Below are positions 8,464 to 16,313 of a stretch of DNA of 64,000 nucleotides, in pieces. The stretch comes from Runella defluvii. Its GTDB lineage: Bacteria; Bacteroidota; Bacteroidia; Cytophagales; Spirosomataceae. The notes under the pieces are model-generated. The model saw nothing but the letters and a program-made list of their open reading frames with translations. It ran no database searches and had not been told where the DNA came from. The position numbers and the translations under genes were made by a program. The stretch's first letter is position 1; each line of letters begins with the position of its first letter. Where the stretch lies: assembly GCF_014195535.1 (NCBI RefSeq), contig NZ_JACIBY010000008.1, forward strand, positions 62,001 through 126,000, in the 5' to 3' direction.

Positions 8464-10575
8464 TTATTCTAACTCTTTTGGATAAATAATGTTAGCCTTT
8501 TTAGCATTAATATTTGACTCATTATAATATTGTAAAATTAGTATTGTAATTGAAGTTGTTAAACTAACTCCTAAAATTCCCAGTAATATTTTAAAAAGTA
8601 GAGTTTTACTTAAACAATCAAAGGTTTCAGTAACTAAATTAAAATTCCAAAATGATTTATATAATATGACGAATCCTAAAATGATAAAGGCGAATAAATT
8701 GACACCAAACCATATCCAAATTGGTCTTCGCCACTTTTTTAGTACCATTTTCTGAAAGTTATTTCTTTTATCTTTTTTTTCTTGCACTTTTCTTTCATTA
8801 TCTTGGTTTATTAAAAGTGCAATCTGGCGTCTTAACTCATCATTCTCAAGTTTTGATGCTTCATTTTCTTTATTTATATTTTTAATTTCAATCTGTTTAT
8901 TTTCTATCGTTTCATTAAGTGTTTCAACACTTTTTTGCAGAATTGATTCGGCAAACTGTTTAGCACCACTATAAATTTCATCTTCATTTAAATCATCAAT
9001 TAGTAATTCATTAAACTTTTTTTCCACTAATACTTTTACAATATACCTTTGGTGGACAGGATTGTCTGTAATTTCACTGATACCTGAAATTATAATATTT
9101 AGTTTATCAAGGTTATAATTTGATTCATTATTTCTAAGATTCAAGAAACTTACAAAACTTCTAAAGTCGTCTTCTGTTCTGTTTAAATACCTTAGAAGTA
9201 TACTAAACCATTGACTTGGAAGTATCACGATTGGAGTTGAAGAGCTTCTGTTATAATCCCATCTCCTTAATGTCTGGTCTGTTGAAATAAAAAAAAATTT
9301 TGCTTCAAAAATGTTTTTTACATTATTTTCTCTTTTTGACTCAATCCATAGAATATTTTCAGCATCATTGTAAGCACTATCGTAGTAACTATTTGCATTC
9401 TCTGATGCTTTAAAAGTGGCTATTGAATTTGCGAATTCTGAAATTTGTTTTTTTGTTTTTTCTTCACTTACATCAATTGGAGATTTGTAGTCTTCCTTTA
9501 TGGAAAATTCGCTTTTAAAGGCTTCATATAGAGATAGTATGTATGCTTCAAAAAGTTCGTATGAGTGATTTATTTTCTGAATTCGCCACCTGTAATAAAA
9601 ATCATATATACTTGATAAACTTTTTAAATCTTCAAAAATTTGTGGATTAACGGCTCTTGAAGGATATTTTTTTAACTTATCAATGTAGAACTTTATACTA
9701 TCTTTAAATTCATTTTCGGTAATTTTAGTAATTTTAAGTTCTTCTCCTGCTTGATTAAATTTCTTCAAAAAGGTATTAGTTCTTTTTTTTCTATTTTCAC
9801 CGTTAATGCCTAAAGCTCTATAGATTATGTTGGTATCAAGGTAGAAAATTTTATTTTTTAAGTCACTTAGGTGAATACTTGAATTAGCATTATTTGTTAG
9901 TAGACAATATTCAATAGCATAACTTGCTATATCAAAAATAGCTTTGTCTTTTGCACTATTTTCCCAAGATAAAAAGCTATTAATTATTAACTGGTCTTCT
10001 TTTATAAAAGTACCATAATCTACATTAATTTTACCTAAGTTATTTACTTTCGTATTAATTAGATTTTTAAATCCTTCAATATTTGTGGTAAATTGCTGAT
10101 GCAAAAACCTGTAAATTATTTCTTTTGACTTATCAAATTGAAATTGACTGTTCTGAGTTAAAAATAAATCAATGAAACTATTTATATTTTTATCGTTGAT
10201 TTTAGGCTCTATATTCTGCCTTCTTTTGGGACTCAAACTTATCAAAAGTTCATTGTCAGAATTTTTTCCAATTATAAACTTTTCATCTTGTTGCTTAAAT
10301 ATTATTTTTGAAATTTCAGAATAATCAAATGTAAGAAAGTACGTTTCTTGAATGAAATCAATAATTTCATGTATTGTAACGCTTTGCCTATTTATTTCAA
10401 GTAATGCCGACTCAACTATTTTTCTTTGTGTAGTTTTTGGGTTTACTTCATAATTGTTATCTGCATAAAGTACAGCAGATAGTCTAAATATATTGTTATT
10501 TTGCACAAAATTTATTGATTTAAGAGTGTGAGCAATTTTTCCAACTATATAAGTACGAAACAAGTGGTAGGGCAA
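8464..10575 (-). CDS. Large membrane-anchored PIN-like domain protein, unknown function
   Basis: 703 residues, not recognised as a named family. Residues about 48-115 look like a winged-helix-type segment (TQRKIVESALLEINRQ ... DNELLISLSP). A PIN-like nuclease core follows, with acidic positions Asp247 (IFYLDTNIIYRAL), Glu289 (TENEFKDS), a D/E cluster near 405 (YNDAENILWIE) and Asp433 (FISTDQTLRRWD). Residues about 548-605 are a probable coiled coil. Two transmembrane helices end the chain (about 618-640 and 658-682), so the nuclease part would sit in the cytoplasm on the inner membrane. The gene is far more AT-rich than its neighbours and lies between Rpn genes and a recombinase remnant, which suggests horizontal acquisition. 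Possible roles are RNA cleavage in defence or stress, but this is inference. Confidence 0.7.
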   Translation of the reverse strand: MPYHLFRTYIVGKIAHTLKSINFVQNNNIFRLSAVLYADNNYEVNPKTTQRKIVESALLEINRQSVTIHEIIDFIQETYFLTFDYSEISKIIFKQQDEKFIIGKNSDNELLISLSPKRRQNIEPKINDKNINSFIDLFLTQNSQFQFDKSKEIIYRFLHQQFTTNIEGFKNLINTKVNNLGKINVDYGTFIKEDQLIINSFLSWENSAKDKAIFDIASYAIEYCLLTNNANSSIHLSDLKNKIFYLDTNIIYRALGINGENRKKRTNTFLKKFNQAGEELKITKITENEFKDSIKFYIDKLKKYPSRAVNPQIFEDLKSLSSIYDFYYRWRIQKINHSYELFEAYILSLYEAFKSEFSIKEDYKSPIDVSEEKTKKQISEFANSIATFKASENANSYYDSAYNDAENILWIESKRENNVKNIFEAKFFFISTDQTLRRWDYNRSSSTPIVILPSQWFSILLRYLNRTEDDFRSFVSFLNLRNNESNYNLDKLNIIISGISEITDNPVHQRYIVKVLVEKKFNELLIDDLNEDEIYSGAKQFAESILQKSVETLNETIENKQIEIKNINKENEASKLENDELRRQIALLINQDNERKVQEKKDKRNNFQKMVLKKWRRPIWIWFGVNLFAFIILGFVILYKSFWNFNLVTETFDCLSKTLLFKILLGILGVSLTTSITILILQYYNESNINAKKANIIYPKELE

Positions 10576-10880
10576 CGCCCTTCTAACTGTTTGGTTATAT
10601 GGTTGTAATGGTTTAAATTTGTTTAATGAACAAATCTACAAACGATATTAAAAATATCAAATCTTCATCAAAAATTTCCCTAATTATTTTTTTGATGGAG
10701 ATTTGAACTTGTACTACTCAAAAGACAAGATCAATTTCAGGTCTAAAAAAGCCTATATCAGCAAAAGAAGTCTTGGTTTCAAGCTCCATAAAGAGTTTTA
10801 TAGCCGCCGTTTCCTAATCTCACAAAAGTATCATTTCAATAAGCCCCATTATAAACATACATTTTGATCAGAGCAAGTCT
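10576..10880. other. Intergenic region between PIN gene and recombinase remnant
   Basis: No complete gene was seen. A plus-strand frame at about 10652-10867 is open for some 70 codons without a start codon (reading ...NYFFDGDLNLYYSKDK... to a TGA). It could be the tail of a decayed gene, but no family was recognised. The promoter of the leftward PIN gene must lie here; the DNA is very AT-rich. Confidence 0.3.
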
Positions 10881-10967
10881 CTAGTCTCTGGCTTTGTTGG
10901 CGGCTTCTTGTCCGCTTACTTGCAGATAAGCCATTGTGGTTTCTAAACTGCTGTGCCCCTCATACCG
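10881..10967 (-). pseudogene. C-terminal remnant of a tyrosine recombinase (integrase)
   Basis: The complement reads RYEGHSSLETTMAYLQVS and then GQEAANKARD followed by a TAG stop at 10881-10883. GHSSLETTMxYLxVS is the classic C-terminal motif of XerC/D-type tyrosine recombinases, with the conserved His and the catalytic Tyr (position of AY). Upstream of this the similarity stops abruptly, so only about the last 29 codons survive. It probably marks the edge of an old integrated element that carried the AT-rich PIN gene. Confidence 0.7.
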
Positions 10968-11020
10968 CTGCTCGCATCCTGCGACGGGGCGGTTCGAACC
11001 GTGACGACTATCAAAAGACT

Positions 11021-11092
11021 TTCGAGCCTACTTTTGCACAAGAAAGGCTTGAAGCCTGTTAATATAAGGCACGAGCGGGGACGCTCGCGCCA
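11021..11092 (+). repeat. Diverged partial copy of the 220-bp repeat
   Basis: TTCGAGCCTACTTTTGCACA, AGAAAGGCTTGAAG and GAGCGGGGACGCTCG resemble the right third of the 220-bp repeats at 5694-5913 and 6811-7030 in the same order. It lies next to the recombinase remnant and downstream of the leftward gene at 11099. Confidence 0.5.
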
Positions 11093-11098
11093 TCGAGG

Positions 11099-11833
11099 TT
11101 ATGTTGTTTTGACCTTAAACCGTTCTTTGTAAAGCTGGTAAAAGCTGAGGGAATAGGCGAGGTAAAAGCAGATGAGAGTGGCTACCGTTGCAACTTGAAT
11201 TTGAGGAGAAAACGCTTTTAGTTCAATGCCAACTACCCTTGGTATAAACACGAAACAATTGAAAAGTGAAAGTGCAAAGGTGGCTTGCGCACCGATGGCC
11301 GTCCATTTGAGTGAATTGATAAACTTGCGCTCTTTCTTGAAATAACCCATCGTGTGTCGGTAAGTCGCGGGCAATAAAAAGAGTAATGGCGCAAAAGATA
11401 AGAATCCGAAGAAGCCAATCCCAATTTTTAAGGGTACCAGATACGCAAACTGAAAAGTAAGCGCCCCCACTAAAAGCGACGTAACAATGGTTGGCCAGCG
11501 AAAATAATTGCCCATAATTTGCCAGTGCCGTTTTTTGATTTCTCCTGTCAAACTTTCTTCGTATTCGGCTTGAAGTTTACCCAAGCCATACTCTACGGAG
11601 GTGTAATCTTTCCAAACACTGTAATGATCCCAAACCCGCGCGGGGCGTTTGTAATCAACAAAACCCGTGTGAACTTCCCCAAAAGCATCGCCAAATGCCA
11701 TCCCGCTGGCCATTCTATCCTCAATGGCCGTGATGTAGTGGTCGAGGAGTTCTTCGTACAGGTCTTGGTATTTGATGCCTCCTTGAATGATTTCCTTGCT
11801 AATGAGGTCGAGTTGTTCTGTTGTCAATTTCAT
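11099..11833 (-). CDS. Membrane protein with permease-prefix-like N-terminus, partner of PadR
   Basis: 244 residues. The soluble N-terminal part (MKLTTEQLDLISKEIIQGG ... YEELLDHYITAIEDRMASG) is the helical prefix often seen on proteins encoded next to PadR regulators. It is followed by about four transmembrane helices (TIVTSLLVGALTFQFAYLV, IGFFGFLSFAPLLFLLP, ATFALSLFNCFVFI, TVATLICFYLAYSLSFY). Its ATG overlaps the end of the padR gene by 4 bp (ATGA-type), so the two are co-transcribed and coupled. The biochemical function is unknown. It may be a membrane effector or sensor controlled by the PadR protein. Confidence 0.7.
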   Translation of the reverse strand: MKLTTEQLDLISKEIIQGGIKYQDLYEELLDHYITAIEDRMASGMAFGDAFGEVHTGFVDYKRPARVWDHYSVWKDYTSVEYGLGKLQAEYEESLTGEIKKRHWQIMGNYFRWPTIVTSLLVGALTFQFAYLVPLKIGIGFFGFLSFAPLLFLLPATYRHTMGYFKKERKFINSLKWTAIGAQATFALSLFNCFVFIPRVVGIELKAFSPQIQVATVATLICFYLAYSLSFYQLYKERFKVKTT

Positions 11834-12168
11834 CCGAGCGAAGGTTTAAGATTCAAAATTTTTTGAAGGTTAGACACAAAATCGGTCAATTCGGAGACCG
11901 CCGTTTGGGCTTGTTGGTGGCCATTTTCGGTCAGTTTATAATACTTTCGGTTGCGCCCATCCACAAGGGCGTTTTCGGTAGAGAGTACCCCTTCAGCTTC
12001 GAGTTTATGAAGCGTAGGGTACAGCGCTCCCTCCGTGAGTTGGAGTTCTCCCAGGGTGATTTCGCGAACCCGCTGGGTAATTTCATATCCATACATGCGC
12101 CTATTTTCTTGCAAAAGTTGAAGAACAATGGCGCTCAGACAGCCTTTGAGGTACGTTTGTTGTTGCAT
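11830..12168 (-). CDS. PadR family transcriptional regulator
   Basis: 112 residues from the chosen ATG at 12168 (MQQQTYLKGCLSAIVLQLL); the frame extends to 12201 but a strong -7 box lies inside that extension. The winged-helix core is readable: MYGYEITQRVREITLGEL, TEGALYPTLHKLEAEGVL and DGRNRKYYKLTENG, the last two being the PadR recognition helix and wing. PadR proteins repress neighbouring transporter or membrane genes and often themselves. It is the first gene of a two-gene operon with the membrane protein at 11099-11833. Confidence 0.9.
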   Translation of the reverse strand: MQQQTYLKGCLSAIVLQLLQENRRMYGYEITQRVREITLGELQLTEGALYPTLHKLEAEGVLSTENALVDGRNRKYYKLTENGHQQAQTAVSELTDFVSNLQKILNLKPSLG

Positions 12169-12172
12169 ACTG

Positions 12173-12201
12173 CAAATATACATTATATTTCTACATACCA
12201 A
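12173..12201 (-). promoter_or_regulatory. Promoter of the padR operon, probably leaderless
   Basis: On the complement strand TTG (12199-12201), an 18-base spacer and TATATTTG (12173-12180) match the -33/-7 consensus. The box ends only 4 bp before the ATG, so transcription would start at or near the start codon. The AT-rich spacer holds a pseudo-palindrome (TATACATTATATTT region) that could be the PadR operator. Confidence 0.55.
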
Positions 12202-12233
12202 ATTTTCTTAGGTATAAAATTCCTTTCTTTTGT

Positions 12234-12266
12234 TAACTTTGTCAAAGTTTTAGATTTTGACAAAGT
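12234..12266 (+). promoter_or_regulatory. Possible promoter/operator of the Uma2 gene
   Basis: TAACTTTG (12234-12241) fits the -7 box, though no good -33 TTG is seen. It is embedded in an inverted repeat: ACTTTGTCAAA (12236-12246) and TTTGACAAAGT (12256-12266), just before the ATG at 12274. The arrangement would suit an operator or an RNA hairpin. Confidence 0.35.
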
Positions 12267-12273
12267 TGGTGGT

Positions 12274-12906
12274 ATGACAGCACTTCCTAAAAAATACTAC
12301 ACACCCGAAGAATACCTAGCGTTGGAAGAAAAAGCGGTCTATAAAAGTGAATACTTTGATGGGCAGATTTATCCGATGGGGGATTTTGAAGGGGACACGC
12401 CTGAGGCTATGGCAGGAGCCAAGCCAGCGCATAATGCCATACGGGAAAACCTTTCCATTGAAATTGGTTCATTTTTGAAAAAGAAAGGATGCCGTTCCTA
12501 CTCAAGCGACCAGCGCGTATTTGTCCCAGCTACGGGGCTTTATGCGTACCCCGATTTAGTGATTGTGTGCGGAAAACCTGAGTTTTCGGACAGTCAAACC
12601 AGTAGCCTTACCAACCCCGTTGTGCTGATAGAGGTGCTTTCGCAAAGTACAGCCAATTACGACAGAGGCGAAAAATTTGAACTTTATCGAGAGATTCCGA
12701 CGTTGAGAGAATATCTACTGGTCGATTCTCGTCGTGTTTGGGTGGAACTTTGGCGAAAAAGCGAGCAGGGGATTTGGTCGTTGATGTTTGAAAGTAAGTC
12801 GTTGGACGCCACGGTACATTTAGAAGCAATTCAGGCCGATTTACTGCTGGCTGATTTATACGCAAATACGGAAGATTTGCCCGAAACGGTTTTTAGAATT
12901 AGATAA
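12274..12906 (+). CDS. Uma2 family (DUF820) putative endonuclease
   Basis: 210 residues from ATG 12274 (MTALPKKYYTPEEYLALEE). The family pattern is complete: YKSEYFDGQIYPM, AHNAIRENLSIEIG, YAYPDLVIVCGK (Asp of the PD motif), then NPVVLIEVLSQSTANYDRG (Glu of the ExK-like motif) and KFELYREIPTLREYLLVD. Uma2 proteins have a PD-(D/E)XK fold and are predicted nucleases of unknown biological role, abundant in cyanobacteria and Cytophagales. The frame is open further upstream, but that part overlaps padR and is not family-like. It is transcribed divergently from padR. Confidence 0.85.
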   Translation: MTALPKKYYTPEEYLALEEKAVYKSEYFDGQIYPMGDFEGDTPEAMAGAKPAHNAIRENLSIEIGSFLKKKGCRSYSSDQRVFVPATGLYAYPDLVIVCGKPEFSDSQTSSLTNPVVLIEVLSQSTANYDRGEKFELYREIPTLREYLLVDSRRVWVELWRKSEQGIWSLMFESKSLDATVHLEAIQADLLLADLYANTEDLPETVFRIR

Positions 12907-12925
12907 ACGTAAATAAAATTGAGCA

Positions 12926-12974
12926 ACAGCTATGAGGTTTTACAAGTTATCATGTTTAGAAACCTCATAGCTGT
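12926..12974 (+). repeat. Perfect 15-bp inverted repeat after the Uma2 gene
   Basis: ACAGCTATGAGGTTT (12926-12940) pairs perfectly with AAACCTCATAGCTGT (12960-12974) around a 19-base loop. There is no T tract. It stands directly before a second, terminator-type hairpin. Confidence 0.7.
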
Positions 12975-12977
12975 GTC

Positions 12978-13028
12978 AAAAGGACTGAAAGTAAACCACG
13001 TGGGCACTTTCAGTCCTTTTGTTTTTTT
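12978..13028 (+). terminator. Rho-independent terminator between the Uma2 and MFS genes
   Basis: AAAGGACTGAAAGT (12978-12991) pairs perfectly with ACTTTCAGTCCTTT (13006-13019), followed by TGTTTTTTT. It separates the Uma2 gene from the MFS gene. Its T tract overlaps the -33 region of the downstream promoter. Confidence 0.85.
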
Positions 13029-13046
13029 GTTCCACAGTTAGTTTTG
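13019..13046 (+). promoter_or_regulatory. Promoter of the MFS gene, probably leaderless
   Basis: TTG (13019-13021), a 17-base spacer and TAGTTTTG (13039-13046) precede the ATG at 13049 by only 2 bp. Confidence 0.4.
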
Positions 13047-13048
13047 TT

Positions 13049-14206
13049 ATGTACAATTTACAATTTTGGCTTCTATGCCTCAGTAACTTCCTATTTTCTG
13101 CGAGTTTTCAAATGATGATTCCCGAACTGCCCGATTACCTGACGGCGATGGGCGGACAACCTTACATCGGACTTATCATTGCACTTTTTACGTTTACGGC
13201 GGGGTTGTCGCGGCCATTTAGCGGCAAACTGACCGATACCATTGGCCGAGTACCCGTCATGGCTTTTGGGTCGTTGGTGTGTTGTGTGGCGAGTTTGTTT
13301 TACCCTTTTGTCCACGTGGTGTGGGGCTTTTTGTTGCTTCGCTTTTTACACGGATTCTCAACGGGAACAAAACCAACTGCCACGGCCGCTTACGTCGCCG
13401 ACATCATTCCCGAAAATCGTCGCGGAGAGGCGGCGGGGATGTTGGGTATTTTTACCGCCACGGGCATGTCGTTAGGACCCGCCATTGGAAGCTACCTCAC
13501 GATGTCGATGGGCATCAACCCCATGTTTTTTGTGTCGTCGGCGTTCGCGCTGTTGTCGATTTTGATTTTGCTCAACATGAAAGAAACGTTGGTTCAAACA
13601 GAACGTTTCCGATTTAGTATGCTCAAAATCAGTCGTTCCGATTTGTTTGAGCCGCGCGTCCTCAACGTGTTTGTGGTGATGTTTGCCGTTTCATTTTCAT
13701 CAGGAGTTATTCTGACGCTTATTCCAGACGTGAGCAAAACCCTCGGGATTCATAACAAAGGGCTGTTTTTTACGGTCTATACCATTGCTTCTTTGGTGGT
13801 ACGGGTGTTTGCTAGTAAATCGTCAGATGTCTATGGGCGCGTTCCTGTGATGATTGTTTCCTCTATACTTTTGGCGCTTGGGATGGGTATTTTGGGCGTT
13901 AGCCAATCGGTGTGGAGTTTCTGGACGGCGGCGATTTTGTTTGGTTTCTCTTGGGGACTCAACACACCTACCTTGACCGCATGGACAATTGACCTCAGCC
14001 ACCCCGACTATCGCGGAAGGGCATTGGCAACCATGTACATTGCGCTTGAAGCAGGCATTGGGGTAGGGGCGTGGTGGTCGGGCTGGTGGTACGGCGGAAA
14101 ACTCGCCAATATCCCCGTGGCCTTTTATGTTTCGTCGGTTTTGGCGTTAGCTTCGTTGGGTTACTTAGTGTGGTGGAAACGCACGCATCGCACCGTAGTT
14201 GGATAA
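13049..14206 (+). CDS. MFS transporter (12 TM)
   Basis: 385 residues from ATG 13049. About 12 hydrophobic helices are seen. The conserved loop between helices 2 and 3 reads GLSRPFSGKLTDTIGRVPVM, the MFS motif A (G-x-L-x-D-x-x-G-R). A second, partial one occurs in the C-half (VRVFASKSSDVYGRVPVMI). An RFLHGFSTGTKPTATAAYV stretch in helix 4 recalls drug-efflux MFS (motif B). The substrate cannot be told. It is monocistronic, between a terminator and the ccm operon. Confidence 0.88.
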   Translation: MYNLQFWLLCLSNFLFSASFQMMIPELPDYLTAMGGQPYIGLIIALFTFTAGLSRPFSGKLTDTIGRVPVMAFGSLVCCVASLFYPFVHVVWGFLLLRFLHGFSTGTKPTATAAYVADIIPENRRGEAAGMLGIFTATGMSLGPAIGSYLTMSMGINPMFFVSSAFALLSILILLNMKETLVQTERFRFSMLKISRSDLFEPRVLNVFVVMFAVSFSSGVILTLIPDVSKTLGIHNKGLFFTVYTIASLVVRVFASKSSDVYGRVPVMIVSSILLALGMGILGVSQSVWSFWTAAILFGFSWGLNTPTLTAWTIDLSHPDYRGRALATMYIALEAGIGVGAWWSGWWYGGKLANIPVAFYVSSVLALASLGYLVWWKRTHRTVVG

Positions 14207-14255
14207 AAATTAAAAACTAATGACCTTCCTCAGTACAACGCGTTGGTTTGTGTCG

Positions 14256-14263
14256 TAATTTTG
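14256..14263 (+). promoter_or_regulatory. Putative -7 box of the ccm operon
   Basis: TAATTTTG lies 5 bp before the ccmB ATG (14269). No clear -33 TTG at the right spacing. If used, the ccmB mRNA would be leaderless. Confidence 0.35.
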
Positions 14264-14268
14264 CCCCG

Positions 14269-14931
14269 ATGCAAGAACTTCGTACCCTCATCGGAAAAGA
14301 AATAACCCTCGAATGGCGCCAACGCTACGCCCTCAATGGGATGCTGTTGTACATTGTAAGTACGGTGTTTGTCTGTTATTTGAGTTTTAAACTCAAAGCC
14401 AACCAGCTGACGCCCATTACGTGGAACACGCTATTTTGGATTATTATCTTGTTTACGGCGGTTAATGCCATTTCCAAAAGTTTTACCCAAGAACGCGCTG
14501 GGCGCCTTTTGTACTATTATACTATCGCAAGTCCACAAGGCATTATTCTTTCCAAAATCATTTACAATTCGGGATTGATGCTGGTATTGTCGTTGACGGG
14601 GTTTGGGTTTTACGCTTTTGTGATGGGCAACCCTGTCGGAGATTTGTGGATGTACTTGGTGACGATTTTTTTGTCAAGCATCGGGTTTGCGTCGTCGTTG
14701 ACGATGGTGGCGGGGATTGCCTCCAAAGCCGAAAACAACGGCGCCTTGATGGCGATTCTGAGTTTTCCCGTGATTATTCCTATGTTGTTGATGGTGATGA
14801 AGTTAGCAAAAAATGCCCTCGATGGCTTAGACCGTGGGTCTAGTTCGGAAGAAGTCATGATTTTGTTGGCGTTGGATGCCATCGTGGTTAGTTTGTCCTT
14901 AATTTTGTTTCCTTATTTGTGGCGTAGTTAG
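14269..14931 (+). CDS. ccmB: Heme exporter subunit CcmB
   Basis: 220 residues from ATG 14269 (MQELRTLIGKEITLEWRQR). About six transmembrane helices are seen. The N-terminal LIGKEITLEWRQRYALNGML and internal QERAGRLLYYYTIASPQGIILSK follow the CcmB pattern. CcmB is the membrane subunit of the CcmAB(C) ABC complex that releases heme-loaded CcmE during cytochrome c maturation (System I). No ccmA ATPase gene is in this operon; it is presumably elsewhere. First gene of the ccm operon, 19 bp before ccmC. Confidence 0.85.
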   Translation: MQELRTLIGKEITLEWRQRYALNGMLLYIVSTVFVCYLSFKLKANQLTPITWNTLFWIIILFTAVNAISKSFTQERAGRLLYYYTIASPQGIILSKIIYNSGLMLVLSLTGFGFYAFVMGNPVGDLWMYLVTIFLSSIGFASSLTMVAGIASKAENNGALMAILSFPVIIPMLLMVMKLAKNALDGLDRGSSSEEVMILLALDAIVVSLSLILFPYLWRS

Positions 14932-14950
14932 AGAATTAAAGTAATACCTT

Positions 14951-15607
14951 ATGAAGAATAACTGGTGGAAAATAATAGCGGTGCTACTGCTGACTTATAC
15001 ACTTTACTTTGGATTGATGGGGACGGTTCCTCGTCGTGCCATTTTGAACGAAAGTATCCGTAACGTGTATTTCCATGTACCGATGTGGTTTGCCATGATT
15101 GCTATGCTCACTACCTCGTTGGTATATGCCATTAAGTATTTACGTACCAATGATTTACAATACGATCTCAAGTCGGTAGAGTTTACCAATGTCGCTATTT
15201 TGTTGGGAATTTTGGGTTGTGCTACGGGCTCGCTGTGGGCTTCCGTTACGTGGGGCGACCCTTGGCCAAGCGATCCCAAACTCAATAGCGTCGCCATCAG
15301 CATGTTGATGTACTTTGCTTACTTAATTTTGCGCGGGTCGTTTGATGATGAACAGCGTCGGGCGCGTATCTCGGCCGTGTATAATATTTTGGCGTACGCC
15401 GTGTTTATTCCCCTTATTTTTATTCTCCCTCGTTTGACTGATTCATTGCACCCAGGCAACGGTGGAAACCCCGCATTCAGTGAATTGGACATGGACAACC
15501 AAATGCGACGGATTTTTTACCCCGCTGTGATTGGTTGGGGATTACTCGGAACGTGGATGGCTACGGTACGAGTGCGAGTACGAATGTTGGAGGAGCAAGC
15601 AGATTAA
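14951..15607 (+). CDS. ccmC: Heme handling protein CcmC
   Basis: 218 residues, about six transmembrane helices. It carries the tryptophan-rich periplasmic heme-handling motif WASVTWGDPWPSDPKLNS (about 96-113), a variant of the WGxxWxWDxRL motif of CcmC. Histidines flank it (VYFHVPMW near residue 40; SLHPGNGG near 160). CcmC delivers heme to the chaperone CcmE on the outer face of the inner membrane. The WSD/PKL replacement of the usual WDxRL is typical of Bacteroidota as far as recalled. It lies within the ccm operon. Confidence 0.9.
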   Translation: MKNNWWKIIAVLLLTYTLYFGLMGTVPRRAILNESIRNVYFHVPMWFAMIAMLTTSLVYAIKYLRTNDLQYDLKSVEFTNVAILLGILGCATGSLWASVTWGDPWPSDPKLNSVAISMLMYFAYLILRGSFDDEQRRARISAVYNILAYAVFIPLIFILPRLTDSLHPGNGGNPAFSELDMDNQMRRIFYPAVIGWGLLGTWMATVRVRVRMLEEQAD

Positions 15608-15616
15608 AGTAGATGA

Positions 15617-16294
15617 ATGAAAGGATTGTGGATAGTTCTTGTGGTTGGACCCTTGTTGGTGATGGGACAAACCTCTAGTCGAGCGTATGATAAAGTAACT
15701 TTTAAGTTTACGCCGAGTACGTTGATGTCGTTGACAAGTCCAGCGTGGCAAGCTGGTTTTGAATACCGTCCCAAAAGAAATTTTGGAATAAACACGGAAT
15801 TTGGGTCAAACCTAAGCGGATTGGGTTACGGAGTTGATTGTTTTTCTTGTTCGGGGCAGCAGTATTATCATGCAAACTTCAAAATGAAAGAGGAGTTTCG
15901 GTGGTACATGACGCCTGGCCCTAACCCAGAATGGTATTTTGCCCAAGAAGTGTTTGTGATGAGGGACAACTACAAGCTAAGAAATGGGTATTCGAACCAA
16001 GACTCGCTGTACTATACCTTTGGGCGAGCCGAATATGACCGACTTGTGTTTGGAACAGCCTCAAAAATAGGCGTGTTGTACAATTTGAATAAATATTGGC
16101 GACTAGAAATGTTTATTGGCTTAGGAGTTCGGGTTCATCGTTCAAACTTTGAGTTGTGGGGTGAAAAAAGAATGGAAGGGAAACCATCGAGCGATTCCCC
16201 TTTTAATCGAGCCCGTCCAGTCAATGTGGAAATGCTACCTCACCCGTCGATTGGCTTTAAATTGGGGTATGTACTTTGGAAAGGAACTGAATAA
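15617..16294 (+). CDS. Secreted outer-membrane beta-barrel-like protein inside the ccm operon
   Basis: 225 residues with a Sec signal peptide (MKGLWIVLVVGPLLVMGQTS). The rest alternates short amphipathic strands rich in Tyr, Phe and Trp (EYRPKRNFGINTEFGS, FRWYMTPGPNPEWYFAQEVF, GVLYNLNKYWRLEMFIGLG, PSIGFKLGYVLW). This suggests a small outer-membrane barrel. No named family was recognised. A CFSCSG dithiol pair lies near residues 75-78. It follows ccmC by only 9 bp and precedes ccmD by 19 bp, so it is co-transcribed with cytochrome c maturation genes. Confidence 0.65.
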   Translation: MKGLWIVLVVGPLLVMGQTSSRAYDKVTFKFTPSTLMSLTSPAWQAGFEYRPKRNFGINTEFGSNLSGLGYGVDCFSCSGQQYYHANFKMKEEFRWYMTPGPNPEWYFAQEVFVMRDNYKLRNGYSNQDSLYYTFGRAEYDRLVFGTASKIGVLYNLNKYWRLEMFIGLGVRVHRSNFELWGEKRMEGKPSSDSPFNRARPVNVEMLPHPSIGFKLGYVLWKGTE

Positions 16295-16313
16295 TTTAAA
16301 ATAACGAATCAGA

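Noticed and set aside
11821-12273. N-terminal extension of the Uma2 protein
   Set aside because: It overlaps padR on the other strand and is not family-like; ATG 12274 matches the family start.
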